A stretch of 64,000 nt of DNA from Aurelia coerulea. Lineage: Eukaryota > Cnidaria > Scyphozoa > Semaeostomeae > Ulmaridae. The position numbers and the translations under genes are program-made. The stretch covers positions 8,012,501-8,076,500 of the forward strand of contig CM076960.1 in the NCBI GenBank assembly GCA_039566865.1, given 5' to 3'. The notes under the pieces are model-generated. The model saw only the letters and a program-made list of their open reading frames with translations. It was not told where the DNA came from and made no database searches. This document shows positions 31,411 to 43,595 of this stretch, piece after piece; the stretch's first letter is position 1, and each line of letters begins with the position of its first letter.

Positions 31411-33010
31411 GAAACAATAAATAAAATAAAATTTAACAAACTATTTAGAGCCCCATCGCCCTGTTCCGATCACTGGCTGCTTTTTGTGTACAATCTCGCG
31501 ATTTTTACAAGTTTGCTTACAAGGGGAATGGGTCCTACAATTAAATAAAAGCTCAATGCTTTGCTGTCGCCATGAGGTTCAAGTTCAGACGTTGTTTACT
31601 TTTTCTGGCATGTGAATCCAGCGATATGGGAAGCTGAAAAAGGCCTACCTGTGATGGAATCGTATGTAGACGCCATTTTCCCCCTTCATGTTTCCTTGCA
31701 GCCATTATATTGCCTCTTGTTCCTCTGCTACTGTTCACCAGAACCACAGTCAAAACATTTACTCCAACTCTCTAAACAGATATTTACAAAACTATGAAAT
31801 TAGGAATAATTCAATAGCAATAACTTTTCTGATAAAATGTTCTTAGGTCAAGTAGTTAACTCAATGTTTCTTGTTCAGTGATCGTAATAGGGCGATCATA
31901 TGAAAGCTGTTAATTAGAGCAATTCAATGGCTCTAATTAAAACAAAATTGAACAAGGATTGACCAAAATAGACGCAATTTAGCGCTTTCCTTTGTGACAT
32001 CTCTCCAAATAAGAGCATTCTGTGGTCACATGACTCATCTAATTAAAAGGAAATTTGTAGAACCTTGTAGAGCATTAATTTTTTTTAGAAAAAACCAGTT
32101 GGTACCAGCATTCTGACTTCTATAATTAAAGCGTTGTATATCAAGGTTTGGTTGGGGAGGGGGCATAATGATAAATCTGCAATAAACAAGAAAATGCGCG
32201 TTCATTTTTTTAACTTCAATTAGAATTCCAAAAATCGTCATATTAGCTACAATGTCACATACTGAATATGCTTTTGATAAAATCTTGATTCTTGATATCT
32301 TTAAAAACAGGTTTAAAACATGTAAAACCATAATCAACTGCTAGATCATATACTAGATGATAGTAATGAGTGAAATATATGAAAACTGCTAATGGCACAA
32401 CATATTAGTAGATCTAGCTGCAAGCTCACCATAGCCAACAAGTTTTATATTAAATCGTAATTCGTGATCAGTGTCTAAATGACATGCTAAATGTAAGATT
32501 TTGGTGGAATGTGTAGAAAACAGTCATAACTACAAAGGGGCTAAATTAATTTTCATGTAAAGTGCTGCCCACTATAAAACTACTAATTCACTTGTTTTTA
32601 TGATGAAAGTAGCTGCAAGCTCACAGTCAACAATTTTAAGCAAATCGTAATTCGTGATATGTATTTGAAATTGTTTGTCTCAGCTCTCAAATAACACCGA
32701 CGTGGCTGATATACATCAAATGTTCACTGATTTATTCTTACTCGCGTGCAGGTCTGATTAAAACAAAGTGATATGGCAGCCCAAATAAAAGATTCCACAC
32801 CTTCTGTGCAGCCAGCCATTATGCTTTACCTTCTCTGATTATTTTGATTTTATTTAATGCTCTCAGAGATGTGAAATCGATTATTGGGAAGGCAAGTCGC
32901 TTTGTTTTTTCGAGCATTTAGTCACCTTTCATTAAGATGATTTAAGGTAGCTGATCTGCACAAATGATTCTTCTGAAAATCGTTATTTCAATTATTGTGT
33001 TGTCTTGCAG
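31411..33010 (+). other. ASCC2 intron with a short direct repeat
   Basis: AGCTGCAAGCTCAC followed by AAATCGTAATTCGTGAT occurs near 32416-32470 and again near 32611-32662. AG/GCAAGT near 32886 is a GC-type donor look-alike with no exon attached. No coding exon was found. Confidence 0.4.
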
Positions 33011-33085
33011 TCTTGCAGCATTATGCGATCAACGAATCTGTGAAGAATACCTCAATGTTGTTTCACTTCTTCTTGCAGAATCAAG
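33011..33085 (+). CDS. ASCC2: ASCC2 short exon, ALCDQRICEEYLNVVSLLL
   Basis: This 75-base exon encodes LAALCDQRICEEYLNVVSLL followed by LAES, matching the vertebrate SCDNIQGFIEEFLQIFSSLLQEK. There are two tandem CTTGCAG acceptors, at 33010 and 33017. Only the first keeps the phase from the previous exon. Use of the second would delete seven bases and shift the frame. Donor TCAAG/GTACTT. It is too short to stand out as an open frame and was found by following the gene model. Confidence 0.85.
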
Positions 33086-34940
33086 GTACTTCCTTGTGCT
33101 ACACTATGCAATACTTTTTTTAGCAAAACAAATTTGATTTATTTATGTCAAATGACTGTTTCCCCGTGTATATGTTTTGTTATCATGGGGCTGGATTGCT
33201 CCCAAATTTGGTCAAGGGTTTTAGATCTGCTGTGAAGGATTTTAAGTTGAAAAATTGTCAAAAAGTCACTTGTAACATGGAAACGAATATACAAATTTTG
33301 AGAAGCTAAATTTTCTCGTCTATGTTGACGTGTTGGCTACACAAATAGTATGAATCTGTTGAAATCTCATGAAATATTTAAAAGCTACGTACTTCAAACA
33401 TTTTGCTGATTCGCCACCTTGTGAAACAAACCGAATGAGCAGGCCCTTGAAATATACTATATCAGGATTATATTGTACTCTTATTCAGATATGTAAGGGC
33501 ATGTTTATATGATGAACACACCTCACATGCTAGGCCCAGGGCGGTCATACAAGGTAAATTTCAGTTGCATGTCCTTTTCACATTCGTAAATTTCAGCCAC
33601 TATTCATATGGGATGGCCACGTCACCTGTTGGACCCAATGCTGGGAGGCGAGATAGGAATCAGAACGAATTGACTAGTAAGAATCAAACAATTAACTGTT
33701 TCACTTTCCCATACCAATGGTGCTTTCATTTTATGGAAACATTTCACCTCACCTTGGTAAGATTCCACGTCTGGTGAGGTGAGATCTTACCACCAGTGGC
33801 GTTGAATTTGTCATATAGCAGGGCTAAGCAGAGGGGAGTCAGGAGGGTCAAACCCCGTGGCCCGTTGCAATAGGGGTCTATAAATGATAACTTAGCTTTC
33901 CAAAGTATGTCTCAAATGCGAGTCTCTAGACCAGAGGATGTACTCAAAGAGGGCATGTCAATATTTTCTCTAAATTTCACAATGCATTAAAAATCTAGAA
34001 GAAACCGAGACAGTGATAGCTCCATTATATTGTGTTATAAGCAGTCAAGTTTTTCTGCAATGTCAAATTCTATGGAAATTGATGCTAGCAGAGCAAAGTT
34101 TGTGTTAACCAATGATAGAGCAAAGAAAGTTCTTTATGAATTTGAGCTATGTGAATGATCTTTAGTAGATGCAACACTAACACGCAAAGTCAGGAACAAC
34201 CTCAACCTTATCTCACCTTTGAGTTTTGAACCGGTACCTGAGGGTGTGGATTCCAGTCCCTTCTTTTTCTTCGCTGTTATGGTAGCTGTGATATTTTAAT
34301 TTGGTAATTGGGTGGTCCTCGATGCAAACAATCAAAATCACATGATTAAATCATATTAACTCTATTTTTCCTGTTGCTATTACAATTAAAAGAACTTAAT
34401 TTATGATTTCATGAGTATCAGTGGCATGATTATAACGATAAAGCGAGGCACTAAATTGACACTTTTTGTGGCAAATTGAGTTGGATGTTAACAAGTATAT
34501 GTTTAAGCATAACATGGAAGATATTTAAGATTAATATCTGCAAAAATTAAGAAGAATTATACAATTTTTATGGTTACAGTGGTATATTTGGTATCTTGAA
34601 AGTTTCTTCATTCGATGCAGTACAGATGTAAAGTCAAAGTAACAGAATCCTGGAATTCTGCTTTCCACATTTTAGCATTGGCAAACAAAAATTTGGTTTT
34701 GGGTAGAATCCACCTCCCCCTACCCCCAGGTGAGATAGGGTTAGCGTAATGAAACTATAGAGAAACAAGGCTTTCTAAGGCCCAGCATTTTTCATTCTGA
34801 CCCAGGCCTTAGATCCCCTCCGCTGCCTTGCATATGAGGATTCTTCAGGGAGGTGAAATTTCACCTTTCATCCACGGGTCTGGCAGGTGAGTTGTTTTTC
34901 CTTTTAGTAAGTCTTGAGAAGACGGTTTTTACTTTTACAG
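33086..34940 (+). other. ASCC2 intron, no gene recognised
   Basis: Scattered short hairpins (for example GGTAAGAT ... ATCTTACC near 33756-33790) and nothing coding. Confidence 0.4.
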
Positions 34941-35109
34941 ATTCATTATTCATTACGAGAAGCATTACAAATTGAGTGAAGAACTGAAACGAATTGACTT
35001 GAGAAATCTCACTGGACATGAAGACACGATTCAATATATTCAGCAAATCATTGGCAGTCTACATCTAGACCAAGGGCAAGAGAATGGAGCAACATCTCCA
35101 GAGGAACAG
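34941..35109 (+). CDS. ASCC2: ASCC2 exon before the CUE domain
   Basis: The exon encodes FIIHYEKHYKLSEELKRIDL, then a helical TIQYIQQIIGSL and an acidic, flexible QGQENGATSPEEQ tail. It matches the vertebrate FLRDYDALFPVAEDISLLQQ ... TAYILQAVES segment that closes the ASCC3-binding domain. Acceptor CTTTTACAG, donor CAG/GTATGT; it ends in phase 0. The next exon recognised is 13.7 kb away and starts in phase 0. The acidic linker of vertebrates is much longer, so an extra exon in the big intron is possible though not required. Confidence 0.9.
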
Positions 35110-35977
35110 GTATGTTTTATTTCTGGTTCGGTAGATATGATTCCAATTTTATGATTCTGATTTCGCTTGATTTCATTATAGACATTATTAATTTGCATAC
35201 TTACTTGTTTTCAGGTGACTGTTGTGCCACTAAGAATTACCAAACTCCGTTATTACTCATACAAATGATATTTCTGTTTCATCTCTTTTTTCAATTAGTC
35301 TAGTACCTCTAGAGATGAAAATATTTGATGTCGTGAATTGAATAGTACAAAATAATTTGAAATGCCATACTCTTTATCGAAGCACCGTAAAACTTAATTT
35401 CTAGATCCAAAAACTGCAGCACGACGATAAAACGACAGCAAATATGTATATAGAAGTCGAAACACAGAGATGACAACTAACTGGTTGAGATATAACGCTA
35501 ATATTGTTTATATCACGCGACTAGTTTCGTTTGTTCACGCAGACTCGTCATGCTCCATTCCTGTGAAGTTCCATTGACTTTTATTTTATCAATCTCGATC
35601 TTGTTGTGGGCGAAACTTTTTTATGAAATGTCGCTCAATTTCTTCGTGATATGTTTGGTCGACGGGGTTGATTGAAAAGAAAAGTGTTATTTGAAACAAG
35701 ACAAGAAACAAGAGAACACTGGTTGATGATTTTCATATAAGAGACGTTATTACTATTGTCTCTGTTACACACTGATTTCAGATGCTGTCGTTTAATGTAA
35801 ATTGATCAGTAGATTGACGTTCTTGAGCTTTGGTAACAACAAGTTCCTCAAATCTCAGGCATCTGTCGGATGATTCTGGTAGAGGATATAGCAACACAGT
35901 CTTTTGCAATTCTACTATCCTATCATTATTATTATTTGATTACACAATATTGCTCTTAAATACTGATCCCTCTTTAG
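35110..35977 (+). other. ASCC2 large intron, first part
   Basis: No repeat or exon recognised before the MITE at 35981. Confidence 0.4.
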
Positions 35978-35980
35978 TCA

Positions 35981-36394
35981 GGCCCCGTCCACACGTATAC
36001 GTTTACGTTTGTAAACGCATAGATTGATTTCCGTCCACACTGAAACGCCAAAGCAATTAAAAACGATTAATGAGCATTGTGGATGTGATGTTACCGTTTA
36101 CAAAAGTATGCGTTTACGATCGTCCACATGTAAACGCGAAAACAGTGTTTTCAAAACAACTGAAAGCGATGGATGAAGACAATGTCTATGACGCCATCGT
36201 TTACGAAAGTATGCGTTTACGACCGTCCACATGTAAACGGGAAAACAGCGTTTTCAAAAGTATCCACTTTGGAAAGCGTTTTCGAATGTATGCGTTTAGG
36301 GTAACCTGAAACGCCGTTTACGTGTGGACGCAAGGTGTAAACGTATACCAATGTATGCGTTTACGAACGTAAACGTTTACGTGTGGACGGGGCC
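35981..36394. mobile_element. MITE with GGCCCCGTCCACACG termini and TCA duplication
   Basis: The ends GGCCCCGTCCACACGTATAC and CGTTTACGTGTGGACGGGGCC are inverted, with TCA outside both (35978-35980, 36395-36397). Internally a unit of TGCGTTTACG-CGTCCACATGTAAACG-GAAAACAG is repeated in tandem. GGCC ends with a 3-bp duplication fit PIF/Harbinger MITEs. Confidence 0.8.
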
Positions 36395-36556
36395 TCAGAC
36401 TGTCAAGCGCTAACAAAAAGCCATAGACAAACAGTACTTTCCTAAGAATTCGCGTTTTCCAAGGTTGGCAGATTTTTTGAGTACTCCCATGTCTGTCCGA
36501 ATGTCCAATTGCTCCAAGAAGAAAGTCAGCTTTTTGGGATTTATCCTAATACTCCC

Positions 36557-37878
36557 TAGACTTGCCCCAAGTCTATTTCGTCAAAAAAAATTTCGTCAAA
36601 GAAAATTGAAGGGAAAAGTGAAAAGCGAAATAGACTTGTATATCTCCGGACCTCATGAATAATTAATGAGATAGCTAATCTCTTGTGGTCAACTGAAAAA
36701 AACAGGGGGTTGCGTTCAAAAACGGAAGCTGACGAAAGATGACGGCACGCAGCGACATGTTGTGAAGATCGAATGACAGAGTATCACTTGAAGATTGAAT
36801 AACAGAGTGTCGAATAACAGAGTATGTACTGTATAATTCATCTAAATCCCAGGAGAAAATGTTGAGGGAGGGGTGAGATTTTACTGAAGTACTTTCGGTA
36901 CTTTTATCTCTTGTTCCTTATGGAAAACTATTTGTAACTTGAGAGTAGGCTGAATCACTAAAAACATTTGATGTTAAAATGTTTAAAGAGTAGAGCCTCG
37001 GCGTTTCCTAATTTTTGTTTTGCAGGATTTCCTATCAATTTCTATTGAAAATGCCTGAGATTTTGCAGTAGCATAGGCCTATGACCAATACAATATATCC
37101 TTTTGCCTCCAGTCGGGTCGGTGACTGCATTTGATCTTTCATCGAAAAGATATCACAGGTTATATAACTAAAAAACTGCAGAGTTTTTTTTCTTGCAATT
37201 GGTCATGTCTTTTTCACAAGTTGCTCTTTCTTCTACTCTCCCAAGCTCTGGTCATAAGGGCAATAAAGAGCGAATGTGTAGATTGTTAGGCCCCAGTCTG
37301 TGCTTGTTTGCACGAGGAATTGTCCATCCCTTACTGGCAGTACCTTTAAAAACTTCCCATGGCATTTACTGTCTTCGCAGCTTTGTGCAAACATTTAGAA
37401 TTTTGGTGATGATATGCAAAGCGATTTGCCAAAGCCAGTTCACCGTGCTACAAGCATATTGCGACCGTGCATTTATCCTCATAGAGCATCCACTTGATAG
37501 GATCGCAGCTCTTCCATAGTTAATTCGATGTTTTTTAAAACTGTCTTCAAAGCCTCGATTGCTCTCCGTTGCAAAATTTAAACTTCTGCTGTGGAGCTGT
37601 TGATCATTGCTCAGTCAGTGAGCAGAAGTGCGCAACGTGCAACACAACACCCCGATCTCCTCTTCAGTGTGGCTTGCCTATTGTATTCTTTTGTTTCTAA
37701 GAGCTCAATGATTGGCTGAAATCCACATCAGAAGTACCGACAGCGTCCCAAATGTGGGACGCTTCGGATCAAATTACTCATTAATTATTCATGAGGGCCG
37801 CAGTTCAACAAGTCTGTTTAGTAATATACTTTCCGGTAGACTTATTACAGTTGACAAAACAGACTTGGAGCAAGTCTA
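36557..37878. mobile_element. DNA element with 9-bp target duplication AATACTCCC
   Basis: TAGACTTGCCCCAAGTCTAT on the left and AGACTTGGAGCAAGTCTA on the right are inverted. Further in, CATGAATAATTAATGAG inverts with CTCATTAATTATTCATGAG. AATACTCCC flanks both ends (36548-36556, 37879-37887). A 9-bp duplication suggests a Mutator-like element. No transposase is seen, so it is probably non-autonomous. A short relative is the hairpin at 51365-51491. Confidence 0.78.
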
Positions 37879-38109
37879 AATACTCCCATAACAACGGGTA
37901 CAACTGTAACTGTTGCTGCAAAGCATCCCCACGTTCTTGATATTTCTACTTTTAGTTTGGCATACTTCGTTTGGCATATTTCACCTGACAACCCCTCATC
38001 TGGATGAGATTCACCCATGATATTTCTTTTTCGGGATGCACAGGGAAAAAGCTGAACTCTTTCATCAATCATCTCAACAGTAGCCACGAAACGAATAAGT
38101 TTACTTACA

Positions 38110-38690
38110 AACTAGTTAATGCAATATTACGGCCTCATGGCCTATCAAACTTTTCAAACCAAGAACTATTGCAAATACTCCTTTATGGCCACGAACAAGT
38201 ACCTTTTGATTCAAATACAAAAATTCTTGAGGCGACATTGAAATATATTAAGGCCTCAGAACGCTTCCAATAAATTGCTAAAACGAGCATGGGCGTTGGG
38301 TCTTTGGGGAGATGCACAGTTTCGTGTGGTCTTTTTGAGGATCTGATGCTTATGCTCTAACTCTCTCGCGTAAACCTTTCCTCCTTTATGTTTAGAGTGG
38401 CGTCGTCTGTTGTGCCCGGTCGCCCATTACGGCCGATTAGCAAGTATACTAGCTAGTTTGCTTTTTGATTATACTTTTTGAGGAAAAATTCAAATTTGCG
38501 ACAACATGGACACAATGGACGACACCACTGTAGTCATTTTCGTAGTTTTGTAATATTTGTCGCTATGTTAAGTGTAGGCTTTAGGTTTTTTATGTATTTC
38601 CATGCTCCCTTCGCCGTTGTTTTGTAATGTTGTAATTGTTTGTTATTGTAAATTTTATGAGAATAAAAAACTATTGTTTGTTTTTTTAAA
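38110..38690 (+). mobile_element. LINE 3' fragment, sister of 12671-14185
   Basis: Starts within the RT end (NAILRPHGLSNFSNQELLQI), stops at 38273, and continues with the same 3' UTR including the MITE (about 38397-38537). The 3' UTR is uninterrupted here and supplies the empty site for the insertion at 13532-14111. Confidence 0.88.
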
Positions 38691-38705
38691 TGTTCAGCTT
38701 AGCGT

Positions 38706-39422
38706 GTGGGAGGGGGAGTCCTTTCGACAGACTTGTTTTGCAAGCCAACAGATATACATCAGTACTGGCATAAAAAACCGTGTCACCCCTGGCACATAAA
38801 GAAAGCGATCCCGATGGCCAGGCTCTTAGGTTTCGTAGGATATGTTACCAATTTAAGAAGAGGGTGGGCGAGTTACCCGGATGGCTCAAGGACAGTCTTT
38901 AGTGAACGAGTAAATAGACAGGGTACGCAGGCTGGATGGAACGACTGTTTTAGCAAATGCGGGAAATAGGACCAACAGCCAAGGGAGGGGAGAAAAGGTC
39001 TCACTAGTGTTAACAGAAAGCATCCAACGCTCAAAGTTTGAGGAAGGTTGCCGAGAGACTCCATCATATGCTCACAAATTCGGAGGAGCATACGGAGGGG
39101 TTTCCTGAGCCACCTTTAACAGCATTTAGGAGATGTAAGAACCTTAATTAAGGATATACTTGTTAGGGCTAGGCTCAGTAATGAGGGAAATGGGAGGACC
39201 GATAACAAGGGAAGGGAGATGTTCTCATTGTGATAAATGTCGGTGTCAAGTGCGTAATGTCATGGGTAACAGTTAACATGTTCATTCTGACGTCGATAGC
39301 CGGGTATAAAGGATAGACTATTCGTTTCATTCTAACTCGTCAAATGTTGTGTACTTGTTGGAATGTTCTGTATTCTTCATCAATTGTATTCTTTATATTG
39401 TCCGGTAAAGAGTTTCAAACTG
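38706..39422 (+). pseudogene. Penelope-like element fragment (RT end, Cys-rich linker, start of GIY-YIG region)
   Basis: Three frames give in order STDLFCKPTDIHQYW followed by CHPWHIKKAIP (RT thumb of Penelope-like elements), LRKVAERLHHMLTNSEEHTE followed by PEPPLTAFRRCKNL and DILVRARL, a CSHCDKCRCQV cluster, and finally YSFHSNSSNVVYLLECSV, which introduces the GIY-YIG endonuclease. At least three frameshifts or stops are present and the endonuclease core is lost. Penelope-like elements are a separate retroelement class from LINEs. The assignment rests on motif order recalled from the family. Confidence 0.75.
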
Positions 39423-39835
39423 CAGGAGCAGCATATCAATCAATCAATATCAATATTTAAAGTTGATATTTACAGTAGTATTAATATAATCCTAATTCAA
39501 ACCAGCTATATACAAACATAACATATACAAGATAGAACAAGAACGTTTTTTTAATCAGCGATATATTTTACAGCTGCATCTATCTGGAGTCCAGTCTTTG
39601 ATCCTCTTTTTGAAACGCGACAGTGTTGGTTCTTGTTTGCTACTGTCATCAAGAGTATTCCATAGGAAACTACCTCGAAAAGATAATGATTCGATTCCAA
39701 AGCCAACTGTCTTATTTGTTGGCAGCTTGCACAAGTTTTGTATTCTTAGATTGTATGCTGTGGGTTTCTTCGTGAAATTCCCATACAAGTGAAGGGTTCA
39801 AGTGATTCATGGACTTTTAAATTTCTGTCATCAGT
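39423..39835 (-). pseudogene. LINE RT C-terminal fragment with tandem tail, minus strand
   Basis: AYNLRIQNLCKLPTNKTVGF, then SLSFRGSFLWNTLDDSSK, FKKRIKDW and a DRCSCKIY ending match the C-terminal end of the family at 13532-14111. The 3' end lies at 39423-39460 in ATTGATTG-like repeats. Strongly 5'-truncated. Confidence 0.8.
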
Positions 39836-41947
39836 TTCTGTACCGGGTGTCCCAAAAAAAGGTAACAGATTTGATGGGAACTAGCGATGAGAGTATAAGT
39901 CGAATCGATCCCAAATAAGTTTTGAAGTACTCTTCGATAGTTAACTTGAAGATTAATACCTCGTTTGTTGATATTGGCGCATCGAGAGTTGAAATATTAA
40001 TCTCGAAAGGCAAAATTTGCGTCCATCTACAAACCAGAGCTTTTGGGTTTTGGCCTAAACTGCTAACGCGCTGGTTAGGGGAATCTCCTCAGTCAAAGAC
40101 ATTTTTGGACAAGGATCGGTCCTTTGGGTAACCGTTTGAACAAGGAATATTTTTCTCCAGTCAAAATGCATTTACAAAAGTACACCAAGCCAAGCACGAA
40201 TGAGCATTTTTCATGTTCCCTTGGGCATATACGATTGCTTGTTTCGTAATAATTTCGTGAGAGATGATGCAAAAAACATTTCATTCAAGCAATAAAGATT
40301 GCAAGATGGTCTAAGAAAGCCTACGGGACTTATTTCGCGGATGAATAACTTTTCTCAGGCAGGTATAATTTAAAGTTTTTGTAGAATCAAGAAAGGGGTC
40401 TCTTCGGGGCTAAATTCTTGAATCTGATTGTAAAGTTCAGAGTCAGATTTCCACTAAAATGTGTTCCTAAGCACGAGGTTTCTTGTTTGTACTTGGCTAT
40501 GATTGAGGAGATTCCACAGCACAGCGAGTTAACAGCTTAGGCCAAATCCCAAAAGCTCTGGTTTGGAGTGGGAGGCAAATTTGGACTTTCAAGATTAATA
40601 TTCCAACTCTTGATGCACCAATATCAACAAATAAGGTATCAATCTTCAAGTTAACTATCTAAGAGTACTTCAAAACTTATCAGGGGAACAGAGCGGAATA
40701 ATCTTCTGATTGGCTGAAATCATTCCAAATGCCGCCCTGTTGATTTTATGCAAATTAGCCTCGCGCCATTACAAGTCAATGGAGAAGCTGCGGCCGAGGG
40801 GTGCATGGCTAATTCCCTCGGCGGCATTCATGGGGTACATTCGGCAACAAAAGTGAAAGTTGAAATCTTCGAAGCGAAGGCCAATCCACAAATCTGTCAT
40901 TTAGATTTTTGATTCATCGCCCCGATTTCAAGAAATTCGACATTTTCTGAAGGTATCGATATTGGCCTAGTCAACAGCAGCCTTTTGGGGAGCCATGATA
41001 ACTGGAATGTCAATTTTTGCTGCATCCTTTGACTCTGATCCTCCGGTTTGGAGCTAAAGCGACAACATGGTGGCCTAGAAACTCACAAGCCAGAGCATTT
41101 GTCGTTTGGGGGGCAAACAAGAGTTTACATGTGGTGGATTCATCAATCTGGATCAGCCTAGATGGCATCGAAATCAAGGACACATTGTGCAAACTAATGC
41201 AGAGTGAACTGTTGATGAAAATCCATGAACAAATACAGGCACCTCTGAAATTCCTTCTGATAATGTGGAAGAGAAACGAGATTTCAACAGCTGTAAAATT
41301 ATGGTGCATTCCATGTAAATTCCACAGGCAAACTTTTTGGAAAAAGAATTGAAGGATAAATGGAAAACTGTAACTTCATTATAGAAATGTCTGGTGTTAA
41401 ATATATGGAATGCAGCCCAGCAGCAAACTATTTGTGTGGGGTTAGGTTATCAAAGGGATTTCCTGAGCAAACACAATGATTCCTGCAAAATACAGGAAGA
41501 GTTCTGGGAAATGTGTTTGTCTGTGTCAAGTGTCCATGAAACTGAATCTTTGTATTGGATCACTGAATCTGAATCACTAAATCTGAATCTCTGAATAGCA
41601 ATTATATAGCTGTATGAAGCTCATAAATGCTTTCACCATAGGTGTAGGAGACATGGGGGTTGGGGGGGGGGGTATTATAGCCCCCCAATGTTGGAAAATT
41701 TTTACAAAAATCAGCCATAATCAGGCAGAAATCCATTTCTTCCCCCATGCTTACGACTCTCATTGTCAAAAACCTTTTCTTCTTTTCCAAAATGTACTTT
41801 ACTCAAGGAAACCAGGTTAATCAGTAGGTTTACGACGAAAACTAGGTTTACCCAAGAAAACATGCTTGTTTGTAATTTTGCAAGAAAAGTGAGGTTTTTT
41901 CAAGGAAAACCTAAGATTACAGTAGCAAATATTTGCAGCAATGAATA

Positions 41948-42482
41948 TAGACGTATCTTTTTTATAAAAAAACTAAGAATTTTGGCCAGTACTGAAAGTT
42001 TCTTAAAATTATCAGATTTTGAGTACTTACAGTTTCTTACGAGTTTCTGGTTCCATAACAATCTTCATGTTCTCTACCTGCTCCCTCGTGAGCATTTCAA
42101 AAGAAGGTCTTTTCAAGCCTTGCTATAATGTTTAGGCCAGTGGCGGACACTTTGCCAAATGTTGGGGGGCCATGCTATTGTTTCGGTTAAAAAGCATTGT
42201 TTGTTTCTATTGTTTTTGAACAAAAGATCTTTGTTCTAGCCAACATTGGGGGGCGATCGCACCCCCCTCACCCCCCCCAGGTGTCTGCCACTGGTTTAGG
42301 CATCATTCAAGTACCTTCCAAGTAATATGATTCACAAAATGAGTGAAAAGAAAGTATAAATTCTTGTAAAGGTTTTTTTTTCAAAATAAATAGTTTCCTA
42401 AGTTATCTTTTCACAGTACTGGAGTTTCTTAATTTTTTGACAATCTGAGAGTTGAGTTTCTTAAATAAAAAAATATGTGTAT
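41948..42482. mobile_element. MITE family X, copy 2, interrupted by a hAT-like MITE
   Basis: Same order of blocks as copy 1 (4895-5402): ACTAAGAATTTTGGCCAGTACTG, CAGATTTTGAGTACT, CATAACAATCTTCAT, then ATAATGTTTAGGC. After the insertion follow ATCATTCAAGTACCTTCC and the inverse half, ending AAATATGTGTA. Confidence 0.75.
42138..42293. mobile_element. hAT-like MITE, 156 bp, 8-bp duplication GTTTAGGC
   Basis: The termini CAGTGGCGGACAC and GTGTCTGCCACTG are inverted and GTTTAGGC is duplicated at both borders (42130-42137, 42294-42301). CAGTGGC-type ends with an 8-bp duplication fit hAT. The uninterrupted site, AATGTTTAGACATTATTCAAG, is present in MITE X copy 1. Confidence 0.88.
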
Positions 42483-43595
42483 AATCATCTGGCGCATAAG
42501 TTGTAAATTCTAATAGAATGGAAATGAAAAGAATTAGATCCTTCAATTTGTAGTGGTATGTCTGCTCTTGTGACACCTGATATATTTTTATCGTGAAGAC
42601 ATACTGACATTGATGAAACAGTTGATGACTTGGTGCAAGAAATGTACCCCCAAAAGCATAATTCTGCTTTGTTGAAAGCACAGTTTGTGTTACATAAGAT
42701 AGTCCTTGCAGATTATTATTCAAAATTCAAATCTTTCAAGAATTCATATCTGTGTCAAGAGTTGTGAAACCCTCTTGACTTTGTAAGGATGTAGATGTAC
42801 ACAAGGTATGCAATGAACACCACATTTTCAAAGCATGTTTCCTGTTTTTATGCTTTCTGTGACATGGGGTACCATTCTTTTATGGGTGGATGTTCTTGTG
42901 ATCAGAATTTGACAATCTCTTGGCAAACAGCAAGTGCACACAACAAGAAATTATTTCAAAATGTGTTGACTCATGTGAAACGAAATGTCAGCTTGCAGTT
43001 CCTTTCTTATAAATTTTTAAAGAATTTTCAGATGTATACAATAGAGATAGAAGCTCCAATGTCACTCAGTCAAACCTCTTGTATAAAGATGTATCTAAAA
43101 GGTTTACTGAAGTCCAATTTTACAAAGCAGGAGTGAAAATTTTGCCAACCAAACAATAACTATTTCAATATATATTGTATATTTGTTCAGCAAAATTTCC
43201 ATCACTTTACTATTGCAAGTGATTTTTGCTCCTGCATTTTATGAGCAAACTTCCCTGTGATCCATGAGATCCCTTCATTGTCCATTGAAAATCACATCTT
43301 AAAATGAATAAGCTGAGTTAAAAGAGGAGATCTCATAGGATTATAAATAGCCTACATTGTATCCGACAATCCAATATGTGACCAAAAATTGCAAAGCCAG
43401 AGAAAATAATAGCATAATTTGACTTTGCAGGTAAATTCACGATTTCCATTATATTGTATTTGACATTTTCAAAGAAAAACATAGTTTCAATGAATAAAAT
43501 GGCACTTTTGCCCCTCCAAGGGAAGGACAGAAGTGGCACTTGCTTCCCATCCAAACCAGTGTTCCTGATGAGGCACGGACATGATGCATGATCCC

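Noticed and set aside
31553..31753. Minus-strand first exon MAARKHEGGKWRLHTIPSQ before GTAGGC
   Set aside because: Plausible start and donor, but no later exon or family match.
32870..32900. Micro-exon before an AG/GCAAGT donor
   Set aside because: The flanking ASCC2 exons already join in phase without it.
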